Shown here: positions 34,307 through 42,618 of the stretch, one piece after another
How positions within the stretch are numbered: the first letter of the stretch is position 1
Layout of the letters: every line of letters starts with the position of its first letter
Assembly: GCF_036325985.1 (NCBI RefSeq)
Contig: NZ_JAUHLI010000006.1
Span: 62,001-126,000, forward strand
Source of the DNA: Alkalimonas cellulosilytica
GTDB taxonomy: Bacteria; Pseudomonadota; Gammaproteobacteria; Enterobacterales; Alteromonadaceae
DNA length: 64,000 nt
Direction: 5' to 3'
The notes under the pieces: generated by a model
Databases searched by the model: none
What the model was told of the DNA's origin: nothing
Seen by the model: only the letters and a program-made list of their open reading frames with translations
Program-made: the position numbers and the translations under genes

Positions 34307-35263
34307 TTAGCTGTTAAGCGCATCCAGATAACGCTCCGCATCCAGTGCTGCCATGCAGCCACTGCCAGCAGAGGTAATGGCCTGACGATAGATATGATCC
34401 ATCACATCGCCAGCGGCGAACACACCTTCAATGCTGGTTTGGGTGGCATTGCCCTCAGTACCGGATTGCACTTTCAGGTAGCCATTGTGCATCTCCAGCT
34501 GGCCTGCAAAAATATCGGTATTGGGCTTGTGGCCAATGGCAATAAAGACACCCTGCACATCCAGCTGCTTGGGATCTTCACCAATGCTGGATTTTAACCT
34601 GACACCAGTGACACCCATTTCATCACCTAATACTTCATCCAGCTCTCGGTGCAGATGCAAAATAATGTTGCCAGACTCGACTTTTTTCATCAGTCGGTCG
34701 ATGAGGATTTTCTCTGAGCGGAAGCTATCACGGCGGTGCACCAGGTGCACCTCAGCAGCGATGTTCGATAAGTACAGCGCTTCTTCCACTGCAGTGTTAC
34801 CACCACCTACTACCACCACTTTTTGATTGCGATAGAAAAAGCCATCACAGGTGGCACAGGCTGAAACACCTCGGCCACTGTATGCCTGCTCAGAGTCCAG
34901 TCCTAAATATTTGGCGGAAGCACCGGTGCAGATGATCAGTGCATCGCAACTGTAAGTGCCATTATCACCCTGTAAGGTAAAAGGGCGCTGTTTCAGGTTG
35001 ACGGTGTGGATGTGATCAAACACAATTTGGGTATCAAAGGTTTCTGCATGTTCCTTCATCCGATCCATTAAAGCCGGACCGGTCAAGCCATGAGGATCAC
35101 CTGGCCAGTTTTCGACCTCCGTGGTAGTGGTCAGTTGGCCACCTTGTTGCATGCCAGTAATAAGGACCGGCTTTAAGTTGGCACGAGCGGCGTAAACTGC
35201 GGCAGTATAGCCGGCAGGCCCAGAACCCAGGATAAGTAATTGACTGTGTTTGATCTCTGACAT
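34307..35263 (-). CDS. trxB: Thioredoxin-disulfide reductase
   Basis: TrxB passes electrons from NADPH via FAD to thioredoxin. The 318-residue protein has the FAD motif LLILGSGPAGYTAAVYAARA, the redox pair C136-A-T-C139 in SACATCDGFFYR and the NADPH motif VVVVGGGNTAVEEALYLS followed by HLVHRRDSFR. Another FAD segment is GVFAAGDVMD. ATG at 35263 has GGAG 7 bases upstream and matches the family start; an upstream start at 35341 adds 26 dissimilar residues. It is first gene of the trxB-aat-bpt cluster. Confidence 0.97.
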   Translation of the reverse strand: MSEIKHSQLLILGSGPAGYTAAVYAARANLKPVLITGMQQGGQLTTTTEVENWPGDPHGLTGPALMDRMKEHAETFDTQIVFDHIHTVNLKQRPFTLQGDNGTYSCDALIICTGASAKYLGLDSEQAYSGRGVSACATCDGFFYRNQKVVVVGGGNTAVEEALYLSNIAAEVHLVHRRDSFRSEKILIDRLMKKVESGNIILHLHRELDEVLGDEMGVTGVRLKSSIGEDPKQLDVQGVFIAIGHKPNTDIFAGQLEMHNGYLKVQSGTEGNATQTSIEGVFAAGDVMDHIYRQAITSAGSGCMAALDAERYLDALNS

Positions 35264-35462
35264 CAGAGTACTCCATAGTTGATGTTCTTTGCATATGGGG
35301 CCGATTCTACGGAAAGGCAAGCCCAAACGAAAGTGTTCCAATGCAAATTGGTATCCGCTTGCTGTAAAGCAAACTGGATAGCAACAACCGCAGTGAATCC
35401 TTTGACGGCATGCCGGATACGATTTAAAGTGAAACTCAGGTGTTTTTAAATGGACTTAAGCT

Positions 35463-38400
35463 TTGAACAGAGCCTTTGCCACTTTGCTTGCGCTATTTAT
35501 TCTATTGTTGCCGTTCGCAGTTCAGGGCACTATCAATCGTATTGGCATTGATGATGGCTTACCCAATACCACCATTTTTGCTATACAGCAGGATGAACTG
35601 GGTTTCATTTGGCTTGGCACCACTGACTCTGGTCTGTTGCGTTTTGACGGCTATCAATTTATTCAGGTGCCCTTGCTAACTGAACAAGAGGCGACTGAGG
35701 AGCCATTCACTGATGTCGGTGTATTGCTGCTGGATAGTCAGCAGCAACTTTGGGCCGGTACCTGGGGACAAGGTGTCAGCCGGCTCGATCCTTCCCGTAC
35801 AAAGCTAAGCCGCTTCCTGGCCGATGGTTATCAAGTGCAATCTTTATTGGAGGCTGAAGATGGTGCTATTTGGGTAGGGACTACAGCCGGGTTGTTTCGT
35901 ATTGCCGTCGATGGTCATATTTCACAGATTGGCCAGGCGGATAGTGAGCAGCCCTTACTGCACCAGCGGGTCTGGAGCCTTGCAAAAGGAGATCAGGGGG
36001 ATATATGGGTCGGAACCAGTCAGGGCGTGCATCGTTGGCATGCAAGTACGGGCTTGCAACCTGGCCGGCCATTATTTGCTGAAGCGAGTAGCAGCAGCCG
36101 ACGAAACGAAGCAAGGTCTTTGTATTTTGGCAGACATCAACTTTGGGTTGGTTCCCGCTCTGGCTTATTAGCCTTTGAGCCAGAAAGTTGGCAGCAACTG
36201 CTTTATCCCGTGCCCGGGGAAGGTGACTATGACTTTCCGCCCATCTTAAATACCATTTATCCCATTTCATCCGAGCTGATCGTGATAGGCAGCTATGAGG
36301 GCTTGTTTCAGTTTAACCTCAGTACCAACAGCTACCAATTATTTCGCCAGCAAAGTGCGTTATTGCCCAGTTTAAATGTACGTTCGGTGCTATTGGATCA
36401 AACCGGTGTACTTTGGTTGGGAACCCGGGACGGCGGCTTGTACCATACCCGATTTGCCCGCAGCGCTTTTCACGACATATCGCTATCGCATTTGCCTGAA
36501 TGGGAGCGTCGTGATGAGCTTTCTATTCAGAGCCTGGACGCCAGCCAGCCGGGTATTCTTTGGTTTGGTACCTCAGAGCGATTGTACCGGATGCAATTAG
36601 TCAGTGGACACATTACCAGTTACGAAACCACAGCCAGAGTCAACCGGATTGTTAGCTCAGACTATGGTGATACCTACATTGCAACCGAAGCTGGCTTGTT
36701 TCGTTATTTGCCCGAGCAGGATCAGATTGTGCCATACCGGGAACCTTTTGCTGGCTTTGCCAGCACTCCTATTATTCGGGATATGGTGATTCTACCCGAT
36801 AGCAGTTTTTGGTTTGGGCTCTGGGGGCAGGGCGTGTTGTATTACCATCAGAACAGTGGAGTCAAACGACACTTTGTTGAAGACTTTCAGCGCCGTCGAG
36901 CCAATGAGGTCGTTCAAGCGCTTTACGCAATGCCGGATGGACAGGTTTGGGCGGGTACGCGCTACAACGGTTTGTATTTACTGGATGCCGAACTGGGGGT
37001 TGTGGAACAACTGAATGTCACCAACAATCCCTGGCTGCCTTCCAATACCATTCAGTGCATAAGCCGGGATGCAAAGGGAGTGCTCATTGCCTGTACCAAC
37101 CGGGGAACTTTGTTCTGGCAGCCTGAAAATGATCATTATAAGGTGCTTTATGCCAGCGATGGTCTTGCCAGTGATCACATGCTGGGGGTTTTGTATCTTG
37201 ATGAGCGTACCTGGCTGTTAAGCGCTCATGGCTTAAGTTTGATAGCGCCAGAGTTTAAAAATATCGTCACCTTTACCCGCAAAGATGGTCTCTCTGCTAC
37301 TGAGCTTAATGCCGGCGCCATTTCGGCTGCTGCAGATGGCCATTTGTACTTTGGCACTTTACGAGGGTTGAGTAAAGCGGAGCCCGGACAACTCTGGGTT
37401 AACCAGCAAGCTCCTAAACCTATGGTGACTGCCTATCGCATTAATCATGGTGAGTTAATGCCTGTATTCACCGAGCCAGCACAGACGATGCTGCAACTTC
37501 AACCAGGTCAAAATAGCCTGGAGTTACACTTTTCTGCCATGGACTTTCACGATGTTAGCCGCAATCAGTATCGTTATCGTTTACATGGCTTTGAGGAGGA
37601 CTGGATTTACGCTGCTGAGCGGTCTACTGCCTTTTACTCTAATTTGCCGCCCGGGCGTTATCAGTTTGCCGTGATGGCAAGCAATAACCATGGCATGATT
37701 TCTGAGAAGGTGATTGCCCTGCAGCTGGAGATTTTGCCGCACTGGTGGCAGAAACGAAGGTATCAGCTACTGCTGTTCGTTCTGTTATTGCTGTTTGGCC
37801 TGGTCGCTCACTGGTACCGGTTGCAGCATATCCGGCAGGTAAACCGCTTGCTACAGCAATCAATCGCAGAAAAAGGAGAGGCGCAGCAACTGCTCGAAAG
37901 CAAGGTCAATGAGCGAACCAAAGCCCTGGAGCAAAGCTCCATGGCTTTATCGTTACGAACCCGTCAGTTGGAAAAGAGCATGCAACAGTTGTCGCAAAGC
38001 AATCAGCAGTTAAAGCAGCTAAACCAAATAAAAGATGAGTTTATCTCTACCGTCAGTCATGAGCTGCGCACGCCTTTAACCTCAATTCGAGGAGCTTTAT
38101 CGCTGATTGACAATAACATCGTCACGCCAGAGCAACCGAGCTATGCGGAATTGGTTGGTTCGGCACTGCGTAACAGTGAACGTTTGTCTGAACTGATTAA
38201 TGATCTGCTGGACGTGCAAAAGTTTGCTGCCGGCAAGATGAGCCTGAAAACAGAAAACATTCTGTTATCAGCGCTAGTCAAGGATGCCATCGCTGGTATT
38301 GCAGAGTATGCCCGGCGCTTTGATGTCAGCATCAGCAGTCATCAGCTTGAGACGGCAAGTCAGGTACTGGGTGATTCCATGCGATTGCGTCAGGTACTGG

Positions 38401-38726
38401 ATAATTTACTATCCAATGCGATTAAGTTTTCACCTCCAGGAAGTGAGGTTTGTGTTTGTCTGGAGCGAAAAGCTGCCTGGCTGCAAGTGACGGTTGCCGA
38501 TCAAGGTTGCGGTATTTCTGAGGATTTTAAAGCAAGGGTCTTTGAAAAATTTGCACAGGCTGATGCGTCAGATAGCAAGCAGGTACAGGGGTCGGGGTTA
38601 GGACTGGTGATTTGCAAAAGCATTGTAGAAGCCCACGGTGGTGAAATTGGTTTTGAACCCAACCACCCACACGGAACCTGTTTTTGGTTTCGATTACCTT
38701 TTGTACCTGACTCGAACAAAAATTAA
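35463..38726 (+). CDS. Beta-propeller sensor histidine kinase (reg_prop/Y_Y_Y type)
   Basis: This 1087-residue kinase has a signal peptide (residues 1-21). A large periplasmic double propeller of reg_prop repeats follows (residues 22-640, repeated phrases like GFIWLGTTDSGLLRFDG, GAIWVGTTAGLFRI and GDIWVGTSQGVHRW). A Y_Y_Y domain (about 675-760) ends in the LPPGRYQFAVMASNNHG phrase. Then come one transmembrane helix (about 768-788), a coiled coil, HisKA with H866 in VSHELRTPLTS, and HATPase with ADQGCGISEDF and GSGLGLVICKSIVEAHGG. Unlike Bacteroidetes hybrids it has no receiver or AraC domain, and no response regulator adjoins it. The start must be TTG at 35463 because an in-frame stop lies two codons upstream. 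Ligands of such propellers are often carbohydrates. Confidence 0.9.
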   Translation: MNRAFATLLALFILLLPFAVQGTINRIGIDDGLPNTTIFAIQQDELGFIWLGTTDSGLLRFDGYQFIQVPLLTEQEATEEPFTDVGVLLLDSQQQLWAGTWGQGVSRLDPSRTKLSRFLADGYQVQSLLEAEDGAIWVGTTAGLFRIAVDGHISQIGQADSEQPLLHQRVWSLAKGDQGDIWVGTSQGVHRWHASTGLQPGRPLFAEASSSSRRNEARSLYFGRHQLWVGSRSGLLAFEPESWQQLLYPVPGEGDYDFPPILNTIYPISSELIVIGSYEGLFQFNLSTNSYQLFRQQSALLPSLNVRSVLLDQTGVLWLGTRDGGLYHTRFARSAFHDISLSHLPEWERRDELSIQSLDASQPGILWFGTSERLYRMQLVSGHITSYETTARVNRIVSSDYGDTYIATEAGLFRYLPEQDQIVPYREPFAGFASTPIIRDMVILPDSSFWFGLWGQGVLYYHQNSGVKRHFVEDFQRRRANEVVQALYAMPDGQVWAGTRYNGLYLLDAELGVVEQLNVTNNPWLPSNTIQCISRDAKGVLIACTNRGTLFWQPENDHYKVLYASDGLASDHMLGVLYLDERTWLLSAHGLSLIAPEFKNIVTFTRKDGLSATELNAGAISAAADGHLYFGTLRGLSKAEPGQLWVNQQAPKPMVTAYRINHGELMPVFTEPAQTMLQLQPGQNSLELHFSAMDFHDVSRNQYRYRLHGFEEDWIYAAERSTAFYSNLPPGRYQFAVMASNNHGMISEKVIALQLEILPHWWQKRRYQLLLFVLLLLFGLVAHWYRLQHIRQVNRLLQQSIAEKGEAQQLLESKVNERTKALEQSSMALSLRTRQLEKSMQQLSQSNQQLKQLNQIKDEFISTVSHELRTPLTSIRGALSLIDNNIVTPEQPSYAELVGSALRNSERLSELINDLLDVQKFAAGKMSLKTENILLSALVKDAIAGIAEYARRFDVSISSHQLETASQVLGDSMRLRQVLDNLLSNAIKFSPPGSEVCVCLERKAAWLQVTVADQGCGISEDFKARVFEKFAQADASDSKQVQGSGLGLVICKSIVEAHGGEIGFEPNHPHGTCFWFRLPFVPDSNKN

Positions 38727-38833
38727 CAAAATAAAATATAAACAGGGACAATATAGTTTTTTTATCATAAATTTGTAGCTTGATTGCTGTTTCATCCCGC
38801 CCCTCAGCAGAGTAAGGTGGCTCTGAGGGATAA

Positions 38834-38881
38834 ATGCACAAGGAGGTTTGTCGCAATCAATCTGGAACCAATAAAAAATGA
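38834..38881 (+). CDS. Candidate 15-codon leader ORF coupled to the protease gene
   Basis: The ORF starts at ATG 38834 after GAGGG (38824-38828) and reads MHKEVCRNQSGTNKK. Its TGA stop (38879-38881) overlaps the protease ATG (38878-38880) as ATGA. The protease itself lacks a good ribosome-binding site at the normal distance, so translation may depend on coupling. An AAGGAGG at 38840-38846 lies inside this ORF. No homologue is known to me. Confidence 0.35.
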   Translation: MHKEVCRNQSGTNKK

Positions 38882-40506
38882 AAAATATAAAAGCAACCAA
38901 GTTAGCTCTGGCGGTTGCCAGCACCTTCACCCTTTCGGCTCTATCATCCATTGCTGTTGCCAATGACTTGCAGGGAACCCCTTCCCTGAGCAGTGGTGCT
39001 TCCTTGCAAAACAGCACGCCAAGACTTCGGCCTGATACCGAGAAGTCTGACCGTTACATCATTAAATTCAATGCAGCAGAGTTGATGTCCCAAGCTGCTA
39101 TGCCGATGTCAGCTGATTTTGAACGTTTGTCAGATGCCGAGGCGTTCTCTGCTCAGGCTGCAGATTATGTACTCTCTCAGCATCAAGTCAACGCGATTAT
39201 GCACCTGGATATTGTCCAGGCCAGTGTGGCTACCCTGACCCCACAGCAGCTGCGTGAACTTTCTAAAAACCCGGCAGTTGAATACATTGAGCTGGATCAC
39301 AAACGCTACATCGCTGATGTAATCTCCCCGATGGCACAAACCACACCTTATGGCATCAATATGGTGCAAGCGAATCAGGTGAGTGATGCCAATGCGACCA
39401 ATATGAAAGTCTGTGTGATCGATACTGGCTATCAATTGGGTCACCCGGATTTACCCTCGGCTGGGGTGACAGGTTCGACCTTTTCTGGTCACGGAGCCTG
39501 GTCTACCGACGGTAATGGCCACGGTACTCATGTTGCTGGGACCATCGTTGCTTTGAACAATAACATCGGTGTGGTTGGTGTTTTGCCATCTGGCCTGGTG
39601 GGATTGCATAATGTGAAAATTTTCAATAACTCTGGTAACTGGACCAATGCTTCTAACCTGATTCAAGCCATTCAGTCCTGTCAAAATGCAGGTGCCAAGG
39701 TGGTGAATATGAGTCTGGGTGGTGGTAGCTCCAACACCACTGAGCGAAATGCGATGAATAGCTTCAACAACAGCGGTATGTTGCTGGTTGCTGCGGCTGG
39801 TAATGCAGGCAATACCAGTTTCTCTTACCCGGCATCCTACGATGCGGTGGTTTCTGTTGCTGCGGTGGACTCCAATAAAAACCTGGCTAGTTTTTCACAG
39901 CGCAATTCGCAAGTAGAAATTTCAGGGCCAGGGGTGAATGTTGCGTCAACCTGGATCAACAGTGGCTATCGCAGCATTAGCGGTACCTCCATGGCATCAC
40001 CACATGTTGCAGGGGTTGCCGCCTTAGTATGGAGCAATCATCCACAGTGTACCAATACCCAAATCCGGAATGTGCTTAATCTGACTGCTGAGCGTCGTGG
40101 TACTTCAGGCCGCAACACCTCTTATGGTTGGGGTATTGTCCGTGCCAAAGCAGCGCATGACTGGATTACCAACAACGGCTGTGATGGCAGTGGCGGTGGT
40201 GGTAACCCAGGTGGTGGTCAGACGTTCCATAACCTTTCTGGTTCAACGGGGCAGTGGTTACGTGGCAGCTACAATATCCCGTCTGGGGTTAGTCAGCTGA
40301 CTTTCCGGATTACTGGTGGCACTGGTGATGCGGACTTGTACATTCGTTATGGCAATGCGCCTACTGAGCAGCTGTGGGATTGCCGACCCTACCGCAATGG
40401 CAATGAAGAGGTGTGTACTTTTAACAATCCTCAGGCAGGTACCTGGCATGTTGGGATCCGTGGCTACACGGCGTTCTCAGGCTTGACCTTCAGTTATCAG
40501 TATTAA
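38878..40506 (+). CDS. Secreted subtilisin-like serine protease (S8) with PPC domain
   Basis: The 542-residue preproprotein has a signal peptide (residues 1-28, ending IAVA). An I9-type inhibitor propeptide follows (RYIIKFNAA through AVEYIELDHKRYI). The S8 catalytic domain has D182 (VCVIDTGYQ), H215 (GNGHGTHVAGT) and S371 (SGTSMASPHVAG), with the oxyanion Asn in AAAGNAGN. A Gly-rich linker leads to a C-terminal pre-peptidase (PPC) domain from about residue 446 (TFRITGGTGDADLYIRYG). PPC domains are usually removed after secretion and may help surface binding. It is an extracellular nutrient-scavenging protease, probably type II secreted. It directly follows the propeller kinase, but a functional link is unproven. 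Confidence 0.95.
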   Translation: MKNIKATKLALAVASTFTLSALSSIAVANDLQGTPSLSSGASLQNSTPRLRPDTEKSDRYIIKFNAAELMSQAAMPMSADFERLSDAEAFSAQAADYVLSQHQVNAIMHLDIVQASVATLTPQQLRELSKNPAVEYIELDHKRYIADVISPMAQTTPYGINMVQANQVSDANATNMKVCVIDTGYQLGHPDLPSAGVTGSTFSGHGAWSTDGNGHGTHVAGTIVALNNNIGVVGVLPSGLVGLHNVKIFNNSGNWTNASNLIQAIQSCQNAGAKVVNMSLGGGSSNTTERNAMNSFNNSGMLLVAAAGNAGNTSFSYPASYDAVVSVAAVDSNKNLASFSQRNSQVEISGPGVNVASTWINSGYRSISGTSMASPHVAGVAALVWSNHPQCTNTQIRNVLNLTAERRGTSGRNTSYGWGIVRAKAAHDWITNNGCDGSGGGGNPGGGQTFHNLSGSTGQWLRGSYNIPSGVSQLTFRITGGTGDADLYIRYGNAPTEQLWDCRPYRNGNEEVCTFNNPQAGTWHVGIRGYTAFSGLTFSYQY

Positions 40507-40522
40507 AACTCTCAGCCAAAAT

Positions 40523-40557
40523 AAAAAAGCTTGCCGGTGTAACCGGCAAGCTTTTTT
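40523..40557. terminator. Bidirectional rho-independent terminator
   Basis: A 16-bp stem (40523-40538 with 40542-40557), GC core GCCGGT/ACCGGC, 3-base loop, with A-run and T-run built into the ends. It separates the protease gene from the convergent basic-protein gene. Confidence 0.93.
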
Positions 40558-40582
40558 ATAGCTGTGAATCAGCGATCCGTAA

Positions 40583-40942
40583 TCAGCGTGCGCCACGCGG
40601 CATACGCTGGCCTGCACCAATCTGTTCCGCCCAACTGGTCGCTGCGGCCTGCTGTGCCAGAGGTCGTGATTTCGCGGCCTTGGTGGCTGCTACTTTTTTC
40701 TTAGCCTCTGGTTTTGCAGCTGTTTTAGTTACTGGTTTGCTTGCTGCTTTGGCTGCTTTGGTTGGCGCTTTTGCTGCACCATAGCTTTGTGCTAGCTCAG
40801 CGAGTTCAGCCAGGCGAATATTTTTACCACCATCCACGCTAAACCAGCCTGGTTTTTGTTCCAACTGTGGCTCTTTACCAAAAGCAGCTTTGTATGCAGC
40901 AGTGAACTCAGCGATGACTTGGTCTTTGTCCAGTTTGCTCAT
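40583..40942 (-). CDS. Small basic protein with histone-H1-like Ala/Lys tail
   Basis: I do not recognise a named family. Residues 1-55 form a small ordered head (MSKLDKDQVIAEFTAAYKAA through GGKNIRLAELAELAQSYG). Residues 56-100 are a low-complexity tail rich in Lys, Ala, Pro and Thr, with repeated KAAK and KPVTKTAAK units like bacterial histone-H1-like proteins. The end (QIGAGQRMPRGAR) is again basic. Nucleic-acid binding is inferred from composition. It is divergent from the Nif3-like gene. Confidence 0.75.
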   Translation of the reverse strand: MSKLDKDQVIAEFTAAYKAAFGKEPQLEQKPGWFSVDGGKNIRLAELAELAQSYGAAKAPTKAAKAASKPVTKTAAKPEAKKKVAATKAAKSRPLAQQAAATSWAEQIGAGQRMPRGAR

Positions 40943-41072
40943 TGATTGTTCCTGTAGTTGTAAGAATAGGGTGCTGAATAGTTATACAACATTCACTGCT
41001 TTCTGACAAATTTGCGTCTAGGTTGCAGGGTGTCAGGCTGTTAGAATAGGTGCTGTATAGCAGGAGAATCAT

Positions 41073-41837
41073 ATGACCACCATTCATCGACAGCAGCTGT
41101 TGTCCCTTCTGAGCGACAAGTTAAACCCTGAGTTGGTACAGGATTATTGCCCCAATGGCTTACAGGTTGAAGGCAAAGCCAAGATTGGTAAAGTGGTCAC
41201 TGGGGTTACGGCCTCGCAGGCATTGATAGATGCAGCTATTGCTGCCCAGGCAGATGCTATTTTGGTGCATCACGGTTACTTTTGGAAAGGTGAAGCGGCT
41301 ACTATTACAGGGATGAAAAAAAATCGTCTGCAAGCATTGCTTCAGCATGATATCAATTTGTTTGCTTACCACTTGCCGCTGGATGTGCACCCTGAGCTTG
41401 GCAATAATGCTCAGCTTGGTCAATTGCTGGAGCTGCCAGCGATACAGCCACTGACTGGTATTCAGCCGGCAGGGATCGTGATGCAAGGTCGTTATCCAAT
41501 GGCCAAAACTCTGGCACAGGTGGCTGCGTTGTTGGAACAAAAGTTGGGACGAACGGTGTTGAGCCATAGCGCCGGTGAGCAAGTTGTACAACAGCTAGCC
41601 TGGTGCACTGGCGGTGGCCAGGGCTACATTGATGCGGCGGCTGTGGCAGGGGTTGATCTGTTTGTCACTGGCGAAGTGTCGGAGCAAACGATCCATAGTT
41701 CGCGTGAGCTGGGTATTCACTTCATTGCCGCCGGTCATCACGCAACAGAGCGCTATGGCATCAAGGCGTTGGGGGAATGGCTGGCGTCTGAAACAGGCAT
41801 TGCGGTTGAATTTATAGATATACCAAACCCAGCCTAG
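41073..41837 (+). CDS. Nif3-like dinuclear metal-centre protein (YbgI family)
   Basis: The 254-residue protein belongs to the Nif3/YbgI family, which forms toroidal hexamers with a two-metal site per subunit. Metal-binding motifs are visible: ILVHHGYFWKG (HH), AYHLPLDVHPELGNNAQLG and, near the C terminus, AAGHHATERYGIKALGEWL. The biochemical role is debated; GTP cyclohydrolase- or hydrolase-like activities have been proposed for relatives. E. coli YbgI is 247 residues. It is convergent with elyC, 12 bases apart. Confidence 0.92.
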   Translation: MTTIHRQQLLSLLSDKLNPELVQDYCPNGLQVEGKAKIGKVVTGVTASQALIDAAIAAQADAILVHHGYFWKGEAATITGMKKNRLQALLQHDINLFAYHLPLDVHPELGNNAQLGQLLELPAIQPLTGIQPAGIVMQGRYPMAKTLAQVAALLEQKLGRTVLSHSAGEQVVQQLAWCTGGGQGYIDAAAVAGVDLFVTGEVSEQTIHSSRELGIHFIAAGHHATERYGIKALGEWLASETGIAVEFIDIPNPA

Positions 41838-41849
41838 CAACGTTGCTGT

Positions 41850-42608
41850 TTAGGGGTTTTCCGGATCCCACCACAGTTTAAAACGTTGCTGCCAAAGCGC
41901 CAGGTACTCGTAATGCGTCAGCGTCAGCGTGCGGATCCCCTGGGGAGATGGCAGATAGCCGGCTATACCATGCTCTCCAGCTGGCCGGCGCACCTGAAAG
42001 TGAGCAGGTGCGGCAGTGACTTCGGCGCCATAATAGTCAAACCATCGCATGGCACGTGGCATATGAATGGCCGAAGTCACCAGCACATTGCGTTGATCGA
42101 CAATCAGTGGCGCAGCTGCCGCGGCTTCTTGCTGGGTGTTGGTTGGCTGTGTCATTCGAACAATTTTGCGCTCATCCACACCTAATGCTATGGCTAAATC
42201 GGCAGCTAGCTGGGTATGATTTCCAGACAGACCGGGCAAGTGACCACTGACGATCAATCTGGCTTCAGGGTGTTGGTGCCAAAGGATAATGCCTTCGGTT
42301 AACCTGGCTACTGAGCACTCGGCCATCCGGCTGCTTAGTGGCAAATGGCTGTAGTCACTGTGATAACAGCCGAGTACAATGATATTATCAATAGCCCCTG
42401 AGGGCTGATAAGCCGGGTAACGAAGCTCCAGTCCTGCCGCTAAGCGCTCTGTCAGCGCACTGCTGCTGCCACACCAAAGTGCAATGACCGCTAAACACAA
42501 TAACCACAGCCCCAAGGGTTGCTTGCGGACACAAAGGATGGTAGCAAACAGCAACCACAGCAGCAGCAATGGCAAAGGCATTAACAGCGATTTCAGCAGA
42601 GCATCCAT
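41850..42608 (-). CDS. elyC: Envelope biogenesis factor ElyC (DUF218/YdcF-like)
   Basis: ElyC is an inner-membrane protein that in E. coli supports peptidoglycan synthesis and lipid-carrier use at low temperature. The 252-residue protein has two N-terminal hydrophobic helices (LLLLWLLFATILCV and LLCLAVIALWCGSSSAL). The DUF218 domain follows, with IIVLGCYHSD, ARLIVSGHLPG and VLVTSAIHMPRAMRWFDYYG. The neighbour cmoM is also the neighbour of elyC in E. coli. The start at 42608 is favoured; ATG 42620 would overlap the divergent cmoM start codon. Neither has a strong ribosome-binding site. Confidence 0.85.
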   Translation of the reverse strand: MDALLKSLLMPLPLLLLWLLFATILCVRKQPLGLWLLCLAVIALWCGSSSALTERLAAGLELRYPAYQPSGAIDNIIVLGCYHSDYSHLPLSSRMAECSVARLTEGIILWHQHPEARLIVSGHLPGLSGNHTQLAADLAIALGVDERKIVRMTQPTNTQQEAAAAAPLIVDQRNVLVTSAIHMPRAMRWFDYYGAEVTAAPAHFQVRRPAGEHGIAGYLPSPQGIRTLTLTHYEYLALWQQRFKLWWDPENP

Positions 42609-42618
42609 AGAGTCGTCC

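Noticed and set aside
35264..35341. N-terminal extension of trxB by 26 residues
   Set aside because: GGAG precedes ATG 35263 at 7 bases, and the FAD motif then sits at the usual distance from the start.
35463..38726. Classification of the propeller kinase as a one-protein hybrid two-component system
   Set aside because: The sequence ends right after the ATPase domain; no receiver or helix-turn-helix output is present.
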